DNA from: Rhodobacteraceae bacterium UBA6197
GTDB lineage: Bacteria > Pseudomonadota > Alphaproteobacteria > Rhodobacterales > Rhodobacteraceae
Assembly: GCA_002422085.1 (NCBI GenBank)
Contig: DISZ01000018.1
Location: 378,962-442,961 of the forward strand
DNA length: 64,000 bases
Reading direction: 5' to 3'
Of the stretch, positions 8,787 to 17,359 are shown in pieces. The translations under genes and the position numbers were made by a program. The notes below the pieces were generated by a model. The model was not told where the DNA came from. It did not search any database and was given only the letters and a program-made list of their open reading frames with translations. Within the stretch, counting starts at the first letter, position 1. Each line of letters opens with the position of its first letter.

Positions 8787-10046
8787 GTGGCCAAGCCGAG
8801 AACACCGAAAACGGAGAACGCCAAGCAGCCCGAAACGATTGGCACAGACGAAGTGGTGATGCCGGAACCCGCGCAGCCAGATGCCGGGCCGGTCGAGCCC
8901 AAGGCGGAAGACGTGGCGCTGGCCGGAGTCGAGGATGTGGCACCGACCAAAGCCGAGGCCAATGTCGCCACCCCCCCGAAAAGCCCGACGCCCCCGAAAA
9001 GCCCGACGCCCAGCCCCAAAACGCGCCGCGGCGGATTCTTTCCGATGCTTTTGGGCGGGGTTGCCGCTGCCGCGATTGGCGCAGGTGGCGTAATTTACCT
9101 GTTGCCGAAACTGCCGCAGGGCTGGCTGCCCCTGCCCGAAGTGCAGCAGGTTGATGAGGCCGCCCTGCGCGCCGCAATCGCCAATAACGCAAGCCAAGCC
9201 GAGTCGTTGGCCGCTGATTTGGCTGCGCTGAAGGCGGCGCCGGCACCGCAGCCCGACCTGACCCCGCTTGAGACTGCTCTGGCCGACGCGGCGCAGCGCG
9301 TCGATGGTGTCGCCCAGACGATTGCCACACTGGATACCCGCCTGACGACTCTGGAGAAACGTCCGGTGGCGGGCGGTGGTGCCTCGGATAGCGCCTTGGC
9401 GGCGTTTGAGCGGGAAATGAACGATATGCGCGCCCTGATCGCGCAAAGTCAGGACAGCGCGGCCGGGGCCAAGGCAGAGATTGCCGCCGCCGCCGAAGAG
9501 GCCGCCGCCCGGATCGCCGGCGCCGAAACCGAGGCCTCAAGGCTGCGCGCCGATGCCGAAGCCGCCGCCCATCGCATGATGGCCGAGGCAGCATTGGCCC
9601 GCTTGGCGGCAGCGCTGGATACGGGCGCGCCGACGGATCCTGCGTTGGCCGATCTTCGCAGCGCCGGGGTCGAGATTCCCGAGGTGTTGACCACCCCGGT
9701 GCCCAGCCTGACCGCATTGCGCGCCGATTTCCCCGAGGCGGCGCGGGCGGCCCTGGCCTTGTCGCGCAAGGCGACTGCAGGCGACACGACGATTGACAAG
9801 ATTGGCGCCTTCCTGATGGCGCAGACCGGGGCGCGGTCGCTGGAGCCGCAAGAGGGTGACGGGCCGGACGCGATCTTGTCGCGTGCCGAAGCGGCGCTGG
9901 GCGCGGGCGACCTGCCGCAGGCGTTGGCCGAAATTGCCACCCTGCCCGCCGAGGGTGCGGCAGCGCTGGCCGACTGGCGCGCACGGGCGGAACACCGAAT
10001 TGCCGCAACCACCGCTTTGGCCACTTTGGCCCAAAGCCTGAAATGA
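8787..10046 (+). CDS. Mitofilin (Mic60)-like inner-membrane protein, COG4223 family
   Basis: A 419-aa alphaproteobacterial mitofilin-type protein. It has a proline- and acid-rich cytoplasmic N-terminus (1-100), one membrane segment (about 104-125, MLLGGVAAAAIGAGGVIYLL), a periplasmic coiled coil (about 135-280) and a helical C-terminal domain with ALAEIATLP. Homologues are proposed to shape the inner membrane. I start it at the GTG with GGAGGAATTGCC in front; an earlier in-frame ATG at 8712 has no such site and adds unrelated residues. A perfect 18-base tandem duplication encodes PPKSPT twice at about residues 66-77. It lies between hemD and hemY, 10 bases before the latter. Confidence 0.85.
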   Translation: MAKPRTPKTENAKQPETIGTDEVVMPEPAQPDAGPVEPKAEDVALAGVEDVAPTKAEANVATPPKSPTPPKSPTPSPKTRRGGFFPMLLGGVAAAAIGAGGVIYLLPKLPQGWLPLPEVQQVDEAALRAAIANNASQAESLAADLAALKAAPAPQPDLTPLETALADAAQRVDGVAQTIATLDTRLTTLEKRPVAGGGASDSALAAFEREMNDMRALIAQSQDSAAGAKAEIAAAAEEAAARIAGAETEASRLRADAEAAAHRMMAEAALARLAAALDTGAPTDPALADLRSAGVEIPEVLTTPVPSLTALRADFPEAARAALALSRKATAGDTTIDKIGAFLMAQTGARSLEPQEGDGPDAILSRAEAALGAGDLPQALAEIATLPAEGAAALADWRARAEHRIAATTALATLAQSLK

Positions 10047-10056
10047 GGGGGCTGGC

Positions 10057-11568
10057 ATGATCTGGTCATTCGTCAAGATTGCGTTGTTTCTGGTGGCCGT
10101 TGCCGGGCTGACGCTGGGTGCCGCGCATCTGGCCGAAAGCGGCGAAGGCGTTCGGATCGCCTTTGCGGGGATGGAATTCACGCTGGGGCCATTGCAGGCG
10201 GCGATTGTCGCGGCGCTGTTGTTCGTGGCCGTCTGGTTGGTGATCCGCGCGGTTGGTCTGCTGGTTGCGGTGCTGCGTTTTATCAACGGCGATGAAACCG
10301 CGATCAGCCGCTATTTCGACCGCAATCGTGAACGCAAGGGCTATGAGGCGCTGGCCGAGGGGATGATGGCCGTGGCCTCGGGTGAGGGCCGCATGGCCTT
10401 GGCCAAGGCGGCAAAGGCAGAACGGTTTCTGGGCCGCCCCGAACTGACCAATCTTCTGTCGGCTCAGGCCGCCGAAGTATCGGGCGACACCAAGAAGGCC
10501 GCGCAGATCTACAAGCGCTTGCTTGGCGATGACCGGACCCGGTTTGTCGGAGTGCGCGGGTTGATGAAGCAAAAGCTGGCCGAGGGCGATACTGCCACAG
10601 CGCTGAAGCTGGCTGAAAAGGCCTTTGCGCTGAAGCCCAAGCACGAAGAGGTGCAAGACGTGCTGCTGCGGTTGCAGGCCGAAAGCGGTGACTGGAAGGG
10701 CGCGCGCGGGGTCTTGGGCAGCAAGATGCGCCAAGGTCTGTTGCCGCGCAATGTGCACAAACGGCGCGATGCGGTTCTGGCGTTGCAAGAGGCCAAGGGC
10801 GTTCTGGACGAAGGCGCCTCGGTCGAAGCCCGCGAGGCGGCGATCGCGGCCAACAAGGTGTCACCCGATCTGATTCCGGCGGCGGTGATGGCCGCACAAG
10901 GCTATGTCGAGAAAGGCAGCGCACGAAACGCCACGCGCGTGCTGCACAAGGCCTGGGAGGCGCAACCACACCCCGATCTGGCCGCGGCCTACGCGGCGAT
11001 TGTGCCGGACGAGACGCCCGCAGCCCGGCTGAAGCGGTTCGAGGCGCTATTGAAACTGCGCCCCGAGGCCGAAGAGACCCGGCTGTTGCGTGCCGAACTG
11101 AATATCGCGGCCGAAGATTTTCCCGCGGCACGGCGCGCGCTGGGCGACTTGAACGAAACCCATCCGACGGCGCGGTCGCTGACCATCATGGCCGCAGTCG
11201 AGCGCGGCGAAGGCGCTGATGACGCCGTGGTGCGCGGCTGGTTGGCCCGGGCGCTGTCGGCCAGTCGCGGACCGCAATGGGTCTGCGACAAGTGTCAGAA
11301 TATCCACTCTGACTGGGCGCCCGTTTGCGACAATTGCGGGGGCTTTGACACCTTGTCGTGGCGCGAGCCGCCGCTGGGAGGCCGGCCCTCGCTGAACGGC
11401 GCCGAGATGCTGCCGCTGATTGTCGGAAAGCCGGCGATCAGCCCCGAGGCAGAACTTGAGGCCGAGGCCTATGTGCCCGAGGTGGACGACCCCGAGACCA
11501 TCGACGAGCCAACCGACACCAAGGCCGGCGCTGACGCCGTAGCATTGGCGCGCGGGATGAAGACCTGA
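10057..11568 (+). CDS. hemY: HemY-like TPR membrane protein with C-terminal zinc ribbon
   Basis: A 503-aa protein of the proteobacterial HemY family (not protoporphyrinogen oxidase), found next to haem genes. It has two N-terminal membrane helices (about 4-25 and 45-72), the HemY N-terminal signature FINGDETAISRYFDRNRERKGYEAL, then tetratricopeptide-like helices from about 95 to 390. Residues near 408-430 contain two CxxC knuckles (CDKC and CDNC), a rubredoxin-like zinc ribbon seen in alphaproteobacterial members but absent from E. coli HemY. The name follows the domain family; the molecular role is unproven. Confidence 0.85.
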   Translation: MIWSFVKIALFLVAVAGLTLGAAHLAESGEGVRIAFAGMEFTLGPLQAAIVAALLFVAVWLVIRAVGLLVAVLRFINGDETAISRYFDRNRERKGYEALAEGMMAVASGEGRMALAKAAKAERFLGRPELTNLLSAQAAEVSGDTKKAAQIYKRLLGDDRTRFVGVRGLMKQKLAEGDTATALKLAEKAFALKPKHEEVQDVLLRLQAESGDWKGARGVLGSKMRQGLLPRNVHKRRDAVLALQEAKGVLDEGASVEAREAAIAANKVSPDLIPAAVMAAQGYVEKGSARNATRVLHKAWEAQPHPDLAAAYAAIVPDETPAARLKRFEALLKLRPEAEETRLLRAELNIAAEDFPAARRALGDLNETHPTARSLTIMAAVERGEGADDAVVRGWLARALSASRGPQWVCDKCQNIHSDWAPVCDNCGGFDTLSWREPPLGGRPSLNGAEMLPLIVGKPAISPEAELEAEAYVPEVDDPETIDEPTDTKAGADAVALARGMKT

Positions 11569-11571
11569 AAA

Positions 11572-11592
11572 TCAGGGCTGCACAAGCCCTGA
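11572..11592 (+). terminator. Hairpin terminator after hemY
   Basis: A perfect 8-bp stem, TCAGGGCT/AGCCCTGA, with a 5-base loop, starting 3 bases after the hemY stop. No U-run follows, so it may be a Rho-assisted end or an RNA-stabilising stem. The position at the end of the hemD operon favours termination. Confidence 0.55.
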
Positions 11593-12312
11593 CCAAGGCA
11601 CAATCCGTCGCGCCACCAGCCTGCTGTGGTTTGGTTGCTGGCCAACCCGAAGTCGTCGGATTGGCAAGAGTCGGAACATGCCTGCGCGCAATCGCGCCGC
11701 GCTGGTATCAAAAGCATCGCGACGGAACGCACAGCCCCAAAGAAACCAGCCGCCGCGGGATCATTGTGGAACTTGCGAAGGAGTGGGGTGCAGAAGGTCT
11801 GGAACACTTTGTGATTTCCGATGATCCGCGTTTCGCTGATCGTGCGCTGCGCGTCGCTTGCGAGCAATTCCTGCACGGATGGGCGCATGAGCAAACCGCC
11901 TACCGAAATATCAACACCCAACGCGGCTATCGATCACAAGCAGACCGTCATGCCTGCGTTCACGTTCACCGGCACGACTCTGCGCGCCCTGTTGCCCGTG
12001 ATCTTTGAGGCATACTCGATCCCGTCAAGGAACCGTTCGGGCTGGGTGTGCCGGTCGCCAGCTTGCGGCAGGTCGAACGAGCCCAGTTCGACATCGAACG
12101 ACTCGGACCGGAGGTGGCAGATCCGGCTGACCGGTCCTCTAGCCCGCCGAATATCCGCGATGTCGTTCAATGTTTGCCTCCGCTGCGGGACAACGGAAAT
12201 AACCACGCGGGGCAGAAACTTGGCGCGAATTGGGCAACCGTCGAAACGGTCTCTAACCGACTGATTTGGCCTTGCGCGAACAGCCTTGACCGTTTAAACG
12301 ACCCATCGGTTT
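11593..12312. other. Long non-coding or decayed stretch upstream of tRNA-Thr
   Basis: About 720 bases with no intact gene. On the reverse strand, two segments (12206-11934 and 11921-11700) read as protein-like sequence with a stop between them, for example ELGSFDLPQAGDRHTQPERF followed by ALGVDISVGGLLM. This looks like a broken gene. I cannot assign a family with confidence: a regulator-type effector domain is only a loose impression. No RNA gene or insertion-sequence end is recognised. Confidence 0.4.
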
Positions 12313-12389
12313 GCCCCGTTAGCTACAGCTGGTAGAGCGCTCGATTCGTAATCGAGAGGTCGCGTGTTCGAGTCACGCACGGGGCACCA
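12313..12389 (+). tRNA. tRNA-Thr (anticodon CGT)
   Basis: Complete cloverleaf: acceptor GCCCCGT/ACGGGGC, anticodon stem CTCGA/TCGAG around loop TTCGTAA (anticodon CGT, decoding ACG), T-arm GCGTG-TTCGAGT-CACGC, and an encoded CCA at 12387-12389. The D arm is slightly irregular. It marks the left edge of the accessory region. I did not find a repeat of its 3' end downstream by eye. Confidence 0.95.
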
Positions 12390-12445
12390 TATGTCACCAA
12401 AGCTGGCACCTCTTTGGCGCGCAGGCGGCGCTGTTCGCCGACGGT

Positions 12446-12585
12446 TTAGGAATCCCAAGTGGTCAGGGCGATCAGTTCGAGGTTTCCGGCAAGACCGGGG
12501 CTGCCAAATCGGCCGATCCAATTGTCAGGCGACCGCCCTTGCGCCCGAGCTGCAGGAACAGCTTTGGATGAATCGGTCCGCCCGC
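12446..12585 (-). pseudogene. Fragment of a phospholipase D-like (HKD) protein, frameshifted
   Basis: In one reverse frame: GPIHPKLFLQLGRKGGRLTI then GSADLAAP, resembling the HxK...GSAN motif of the PLD superfamily. The continuation GLAGNLELIALTTWDS lies in a second frame, so a one-base indel separates them near 12490-12505, and the Asn of GSAN is Asp here. Only the tail of the domain survives, and no start or N-terminal part is seen. It is probably a relic of a mobile or defence-associated gene at the tRNA boundary. The rest of 12390-12872 holds nothing else recognisable. Confidence 0.45.
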
Positions 12586-12872
12586 AACACTGTGGGGTTG
12601 CCCGCCTGCCGCGGCACCGCCGAGCGCGTGGGTCAGCCTCCTGCCGTCGGTGACAGCCATACTGTTGCGGCAGCCCGGCTTCTCTGTGGTTGGCAGGGCT
12701 GAATGAAAAGCCTGATGCGCGAGCAAAGATCTCGCTACCCATTCCGGACAATTCCAAACCTCATCAAAGTGCCAAGTTCATTGCGGAAAACAGCGCTCGA
12801 TACTATTGTGTCCTTGTGCCTTGTGGGGGGCGAAAGTGGAACAGCGGGTCGGAAAAGTTGCAGCCTGACAAA

Positions 12873-13334
12873 ATGAGCGGCGGCATGCCATCGGGTTCTC
12901 ATCAGGCGGCCGGCGCCGGGATGTGCTTTGAAGACCTCCTGAAGCTGACCCACGAGGTTCGTGCGCAGGTCGAGTCCGAATGGCAGCGTCTGATCAATTC
13001 CAATGCTGCCCTGATTGCGGTCATGGTCTTCTTCGCCAGCCGCCCGGAGCCGTTCGTGGCGGCCCGGCTCGTGGTCTTTGCTTTTTACACAGGGACGGTT
13101 TTGACCTCAATTATCAATCTGACGCAGGCCTATCGAGGCTTGCGGATACTGACGTTTGAAATTACGCAGTGCCCCAATCCCTCTGTCAGTGAGGCCGTGC
13201 TGAAATGGCTGACACGCAGCGATTACCGCGCCGAAAGCTGGCTAAGGCTTTCCTTGCCTGTCGTGGTGTGGATACTGGTTGCCTATCTGATGATCTTGCC
13301 ACTCATCTTTGGTCGCACGACCTTTTTGCACTGA
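12873..13334 (+). CDS. Small inner-membrane protein of unknown function
   Basis: A 153-aa protein with an amphipathic N-terminal helix (about 15-38, DLLKLTHEVRAQVESEW), membrane segments at about 40-55 and 62-85, and a C-terminal pair of hydrophobic stretches (about 122-148). No family recognised. The frame is open upstream to 12690, but the residues before MSGGMPSG look non-coding; the ribosome-binding site is weak either way. It converges on the CHAT protease with only 7 bases between the stops. It could be an accessory of the neighbouring exported proteins or an unrelated local gene. Confidence 0.6.
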   Translation: MSGGMPSGSHQAAGAGMCFEDLLKLTHEVRAQVESEWQRLINSNAALIAVMVFFASRPEPFVAARLVVFAFYTGTVLTSIINLTQAYRGLRILTFEITQCPNPSVSEAVLKWLTRSDYRAESWLRLSLPVVVWILVAYLMILPLIFGRTTFLH

Positions 13335-13341
13335 ACCAAAG

Positions 13342-16300
13342 TCAGTTGAACAGACCGTCACCGGCAATGATGAACGGCCCCCAATAGGCCGGGTGCAACA
13401 TCGCGCCGTCCGAGGTCGGGTCATCGAGAATTGCCAGCATCGACCGCCGCAACGCTTCTGAACGGCCGATCGTCGGATCTGCTGACAAAGCGTCGAACAT
13501 GCCGGTGGTCAGGCGCACTGCGGCATCGGAATAGACTGGCCAGTGCGAAACCAGCAGGCTTCGCGCTCCAGCCAGAAAAAAGGCGCTGGCCAGACCAGAC
13601 AGGCTATCATCAACGGCGCGCGCTCCGGCTGCGGTGTTGCAGGCCGAGAGGAGCACGAAATCCGCATTGAGCCGCAGACCCGCGATTTCTTCGATTGTCA
13701 GCAGGCCGTCATCGTCGGAAGTGGCGGCTCCCGGAGGCGTAAGAACCAGGCCTGCCTGGTTGGCCCTCAGCTCTCCGGCCACAAGGCCATGCGTGGCAAA
13801 GGACAGGACGCGGTAGTTTTCAAGCTCGCCTGACGCGCTCATGGACTTGATGGCCGTTTCGGTCGCTTCGGCTTGCAGCAAAAGACGCGACGACGGCCCG
13901 AAGAAACGCGCGGTCGCCGCCAGCTCGCAACGTGTCTCTGGCAGGGCGGGCAGAGCGGCAACCGCGCCCTCGCGGGCCGTGCCGCCGTCCCGCAAAAGCG
14001 GTTCGTCCGACAATTCAAGAGTTGCAGTCAGAAGCGCGGGTTCCGCACTTTTACCACAATCAAAGTCAACCGGCGCATTCCGCTGGATTCCGGTCATAGG
14101 GTCGCCGATCCCTAGAAACGGAAGTGTTGCCGCATTGACGACAAGAGCCCTGTCGCGCAATGCCGCCAAACTCGACACCGAGGGCGCGACGGAAACGGAC
14201 ATCTTGCGGATCAGCCAGGGCGCGTTGCGCGGAGATGTGTCAGGGTTCGTGGCGCTGGTCAGCATCAGATGAAAAGGCATGGCCGCGAGCGCCTTGTCTG
14301 GCACGATTATCATTGCAGTCTTGCCCTCGAAGGCCGCCGAAACGGGTTCCAGAAGTGTCGAAAAGGCGCGATAGGCGATCTCGTAATCGAAAGCCGACCC
14401 GTCGCTCTTGTTTTCGGCATCATCCACCAGCGAAAACGCGCCGCGCGTGCCGGCCGTTTCGGCACCGCAATGCCGGTCGGTGCGCGCCGCGGCGCAGCGC
14501 AACGCCAAGGCCAGAGTCGCGAGTTCGGCGCGCGGTGGTAGTGGCGACCAGACATAGCCTTCCGCGGTCAAAGCCATGACGACGCTTGGTTCGACCCCGG
14601 CGATACCGTCCATATCCGAGGTCGCGAACAGCACCAGCACTTCTTCGGGACGCAAGAACCGGGTCGCGGAAACCAGATCTAGTGGCTTGGGATCGGCAAA
14701 TGCCCGATAGTTCGGAAACACCGTGGCCAGTGCATCGCGCGCCCGACCAAGAGTGACGCGCGCCGTTTCCAGAGAAACACGTTCCGTTGTTGCGTCACCA
14801 CCTTCGGCGAGACGAAGCAGCAGCGCATCGCGCGCCGTGCCCAGCGCCCGCTCTGCGGCATCCAGATCGCGCACCCTGAGCCCCGTATCGGCCGACTTTG
14901 CCCGCAAACGCGCGGCTGATCGCCCAAGGGCTGCACCGGCCGAGATATCGTTGACCCGCTGGGCGACCTGAAATGCTTCGGTGGCATAGTTCAGCGACTG
15001 AACGCCCGAAACTGTCTCTGCCAGTTTGAGCGCGGTATCGACATGAAGGGGCAGATGGTCCCTCGATCTGGGTTCGCCGCGTCGATCAGGCTGCGTGAGA
15101 ATCCGCGTTGCGACGCGAAGTTTTTCAAGGGCTGCGGCAGGATCACCGGCAAGCAGCAACATCGCGCCATCGGTCGCGACAAGATAGGGCTGGACCGGGC
15201 TGTCTTGGGGCAGGGCGGCAGTGGCAAGTGCCAAAAGGTGACGTGCATTGCCGACATCGTCGGCATTCGCGCGTTCGACCGCCGTGCGCACCAGCAAGAC
15301 AGGGTCCGACTGGGCCGCCGCGACGCTCGACATGATGGCGCTTGCTGCCGCCGCGTCCCCCGCCTGAAAGTGCGCTGTTGCCAGAATCGTCTGCGCCCGT
15401 GCGATGTCGGCCGGAATCGCACTGATATCGGCCTTGGCAAGGGCGAGCGCCTGGTCGGCGGCAATGATCGCGGCAGCCGGATCACCCAACAGAAGATGCG
15501 TGCGCGCAAGAAGCTCATAGGCTTTGGCCGTGCCTCCCGCTTTTTCCGCTTTTGCGATCTCTACCGCATGAACTGCCAGATCCAAGGCGCGTGGACCTTG
15601 GTCCGCGTCCACAAGAACGGGCAGGAAATCCGGCAATATGTAAAGCCAGCCAGAGCTTTCCCGGCCTGCGGGCCCGGTCTGTAGCGCTTCGACAGCGCGG
15701 TCGAACATCGCTGAGGCTTCGCTTTTCCTTCCGGAATCCAAAAGAAGAATTGCAAGATCGTCGAGCGCCTGAAGCGTGGCTCTTGCCCGTGCGGGTTCCG
15801 GTCCCGGAACCGACCCGAGATCTACTGCCTGGCCGAGTATCTTTTCGGCTTCGGCCATGTTGCCCATGTCACGCAGCGCGGACCCAAGCAGAGTCAATGC
15901 GTTCTGAACCCCGACCTCTTGTGACCGGCCACGCAGGCTGGCCAGATCAATGGCGCCTTCGGCCAGACGGGCTGCATCCCGCGCACGACCATCCGACAGA
16001 AGTTTTTCAGCAATTTCCTGAAATATCTCGGCCGGGTTTTCGACAATGCCCGCCAGATAGGTCGCAGGCATTTCCGCAAGTCGGGCCGCCCAAGTCGCGG
16101 CAAGATCGTTGCGTCCGGCATTATACGTGCCCGTCATCAGCGCAAGATAGGCATTGACGACAATCGGATCGTCCGCCGCGGCCATGTCAAAGATCGACCG
16201 GGCGGCCAGATCGGCGGCGATCGCGTCGCCACGATTCAATGCCGCCATCATCGGCTCGGCGGCGGCAAGAAACGCATTGTCGCGCGCTTCCCGCTCTGCA

Positions 16301-17124
16301 TTGATTGCCGATGACGCCTCGATCCAATGGTCAAACGTCGCCGTGGCTTCTTTGCCGTTTCCTGCCAAGTCCGCGAATTCCTGGTCCAGCACCGCCGAAA
16401 TTTCCGCCGCATCCGGGCTCAGTTCGACTCCGTTTTGCCAAGCGGCCAGAGCAAAACTCGCGGCGTCCACGGGCCGCCCCATGCGCAGGTGGGCAAGTGC
16501 GCGCAGCAGTGTGCCTTCCAGCGCCTCGGGCCTTTCGGTCCCGTCATCATTCACCGACAGGATGACCAGTTCGGCCGCCAGAAGCGCCGCGGCGAGATTC
16601 TCATCTGTATCCAGATAGTGCCGCGCCAGATCGGACAATGAAAAAAGCAGGTCGTCGTTGCCGCTTGCGGGATCGTTCAAAACTGCCGCACGGGTCAGGC
16701 GCAGCGTCCGCAGCATCGTCCGGGTAACTGCCGCTTCGTCGCCCAGATTGCCCTCGGTCGCGGCCAGCATGCGCAGCGCATAGACCAGCACCGGATCATC
16801 GGACCCAAAGATTGCCTCACCCGAGGCCAGAACGTCGCGCAATAGGCCCAATGCCTCGGCATCGCGTCCACCAAGGTGGGCGATTGCGGCAAGGGTTTCG
16901 CGCGCGTACCAACGACCCGTTTCCGATGTGGTTGTGGCAAGCAATTCTTCCGTCAGTGCGATCGCGTCGGCGCTGCGCCCCTGATCGGCCAGCAAAAGCG
17001 CCTCGTCCAGACGTGGATCGTGGGGCTCTTGAGCGGCCAGAGCGAACGGAAGAAAGACACATAAGGCAACCCCGAGCCAATGACGCAAGAGCGTTCTTGC
17101 CAGTCTTGACCCGAAGCAGACCAT
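13342..17124 (-). CDS. Exported TPR-CHAT caspase-like protease
   Basis: A 1260-aa protein starting MVCFGSRLARTLLRHW with a signal peptide ending near ALAAQ (about residue 32) and a strong AGGGGG ribosome-binding site; an alternative ATG 15 codons upstream would bury the signal. Residues about 35-800 are helical TPR-like repeats (for example DQGRSADAIALTEELLA, AGDAAAASAIMSSVAA). The C-terminal 350 residues are a CHAT domain (Caspase HetF Associated with TPRs). The catalytic His is in FATHG (about 1112) and the Cys in LLSACNTAAG (about 1162), both intact, followed by FLAGARSLLVSHWPV. Most characterised CHAT proteases are cytosolic; this one is predicted to be extracytoplasmic. It lies downstream of the DUF900 hydrolase on the same strand (235-base gap). 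The substrate is unknown. Confidence 0.9.
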   Translation of the reverse strand: MVCFGSRLARTLLRHWLGVALCVFLPFALAAQEPHDPRLDEALLLADQGRSADAIALTEELLATTTSETGRWYARETLAAIAHLGGRDAEALGLLRDVLASGEAIFGSDDPVLVYALRMLAATEGNLGDEAAVTRTMLRTLRLTRAAVLNDPASGNDDLLFSLSDLARHYLDTDENLAAALLAAELVILSVNDDGTERPEALEGTLLRALAHLRMGRPVDAASFALAAWQNGVELSPDAAEISAVLDQEFADLAGNGKEATATFDHWIEASSAINAEREARDNAFLAAAEPMMAALNRGDAIAADLAARSIFDMAAADDPIVVNAYLALMTGTYNAGRNDLAATWAARLAEMPATYLAGIVENPAEIFQEIAEKLLSDGRARDAARLAEGAIDLASLRGRSQEVGVQNALTLLGSALRDMGNMAEAEKILGQAVDLGSVPGPEPARARATLQALDDLAILLLDSGRKSEASAMFDRAVEALQTGPAGRESSGWLYILPDFLPVLVDADQGPRALDLAVHAVEIAKAEKAGGTAKAYELLARTHLLLGDPAAAIIAADQALALAKADISAIPADIARAQTILATAHFQAGDAAAASAIMSSVAAAQSDPVLLVRTAVERANADDVGNARHLLALATAALPQDSPVQPYLVATDGAMLLLAGDPAAALEKLRVATRILTQPDRRGEPRSRDHLPLHVDTALKLAETVSGVQSLNYATEAFQVAQRVNDISAGAALGRSAARLRAKSADTGLRVRDLDAAERALGTARDALLLRLAEGGDATTERVSLETARVTLGRARDALATVFPNYRAFADPKPLDLVSATRFLRPEEVLVLFATSDMDGIAGVEPSVVMALTAEGYVWSPLPPRAELATLALALRCAAARTDRHCGAETAGTRGAFSLVDDAENKSDGSAFDYEIAYRAFSTLLEPVSAAFEGKTAMIIVPDKALAAMPFHLMLTSATNPDTSPRNAPWLIRKMSVSVAPSVSSLAALRDRALVVNAATLPFLGIGDPMTGIQRNAPVDFDCGKSAEPALLTATLELSDEPLLRDGGTAREGAVAALPALPETRCELAATARFFGPSSRLLLQAEATETAIKSMSASGELENYRVLSFATHGLVAGELRANQAGLVLTPPGAATSDDDGLLTIEEIAGLRLNADFVLLSACNTAAGARAVDDSLSGLASAFFLAGARSLLVSHWPVYSDAAVRLTTGMFDALSADPTIGRSEALRRSMLAILDDPTSDGAMLHPAYWGPFIIAGDGLFN

Positions 17125-17359
17125 GCTATCCCCCTCTCGCTTGCGCGAAACCTGTGACAAAATGGACATGTCACCTTAGCAACCCAATCCAACCGATCAA
17201 CTACCGCGTCGCGCGTTGGATCGCGTTCCGTCTTCAAAGCGACCCCTACCGCGCAGCGCGCCGCCGCATCGAGCAAACCGGACGGGTTTTGCCGGGTTGT
17301 CGAGCGCGTTGCAGGCGGCAATGTTCTGCGTTTGCTTCCGACCAAGGCCCGGTGTGGTA

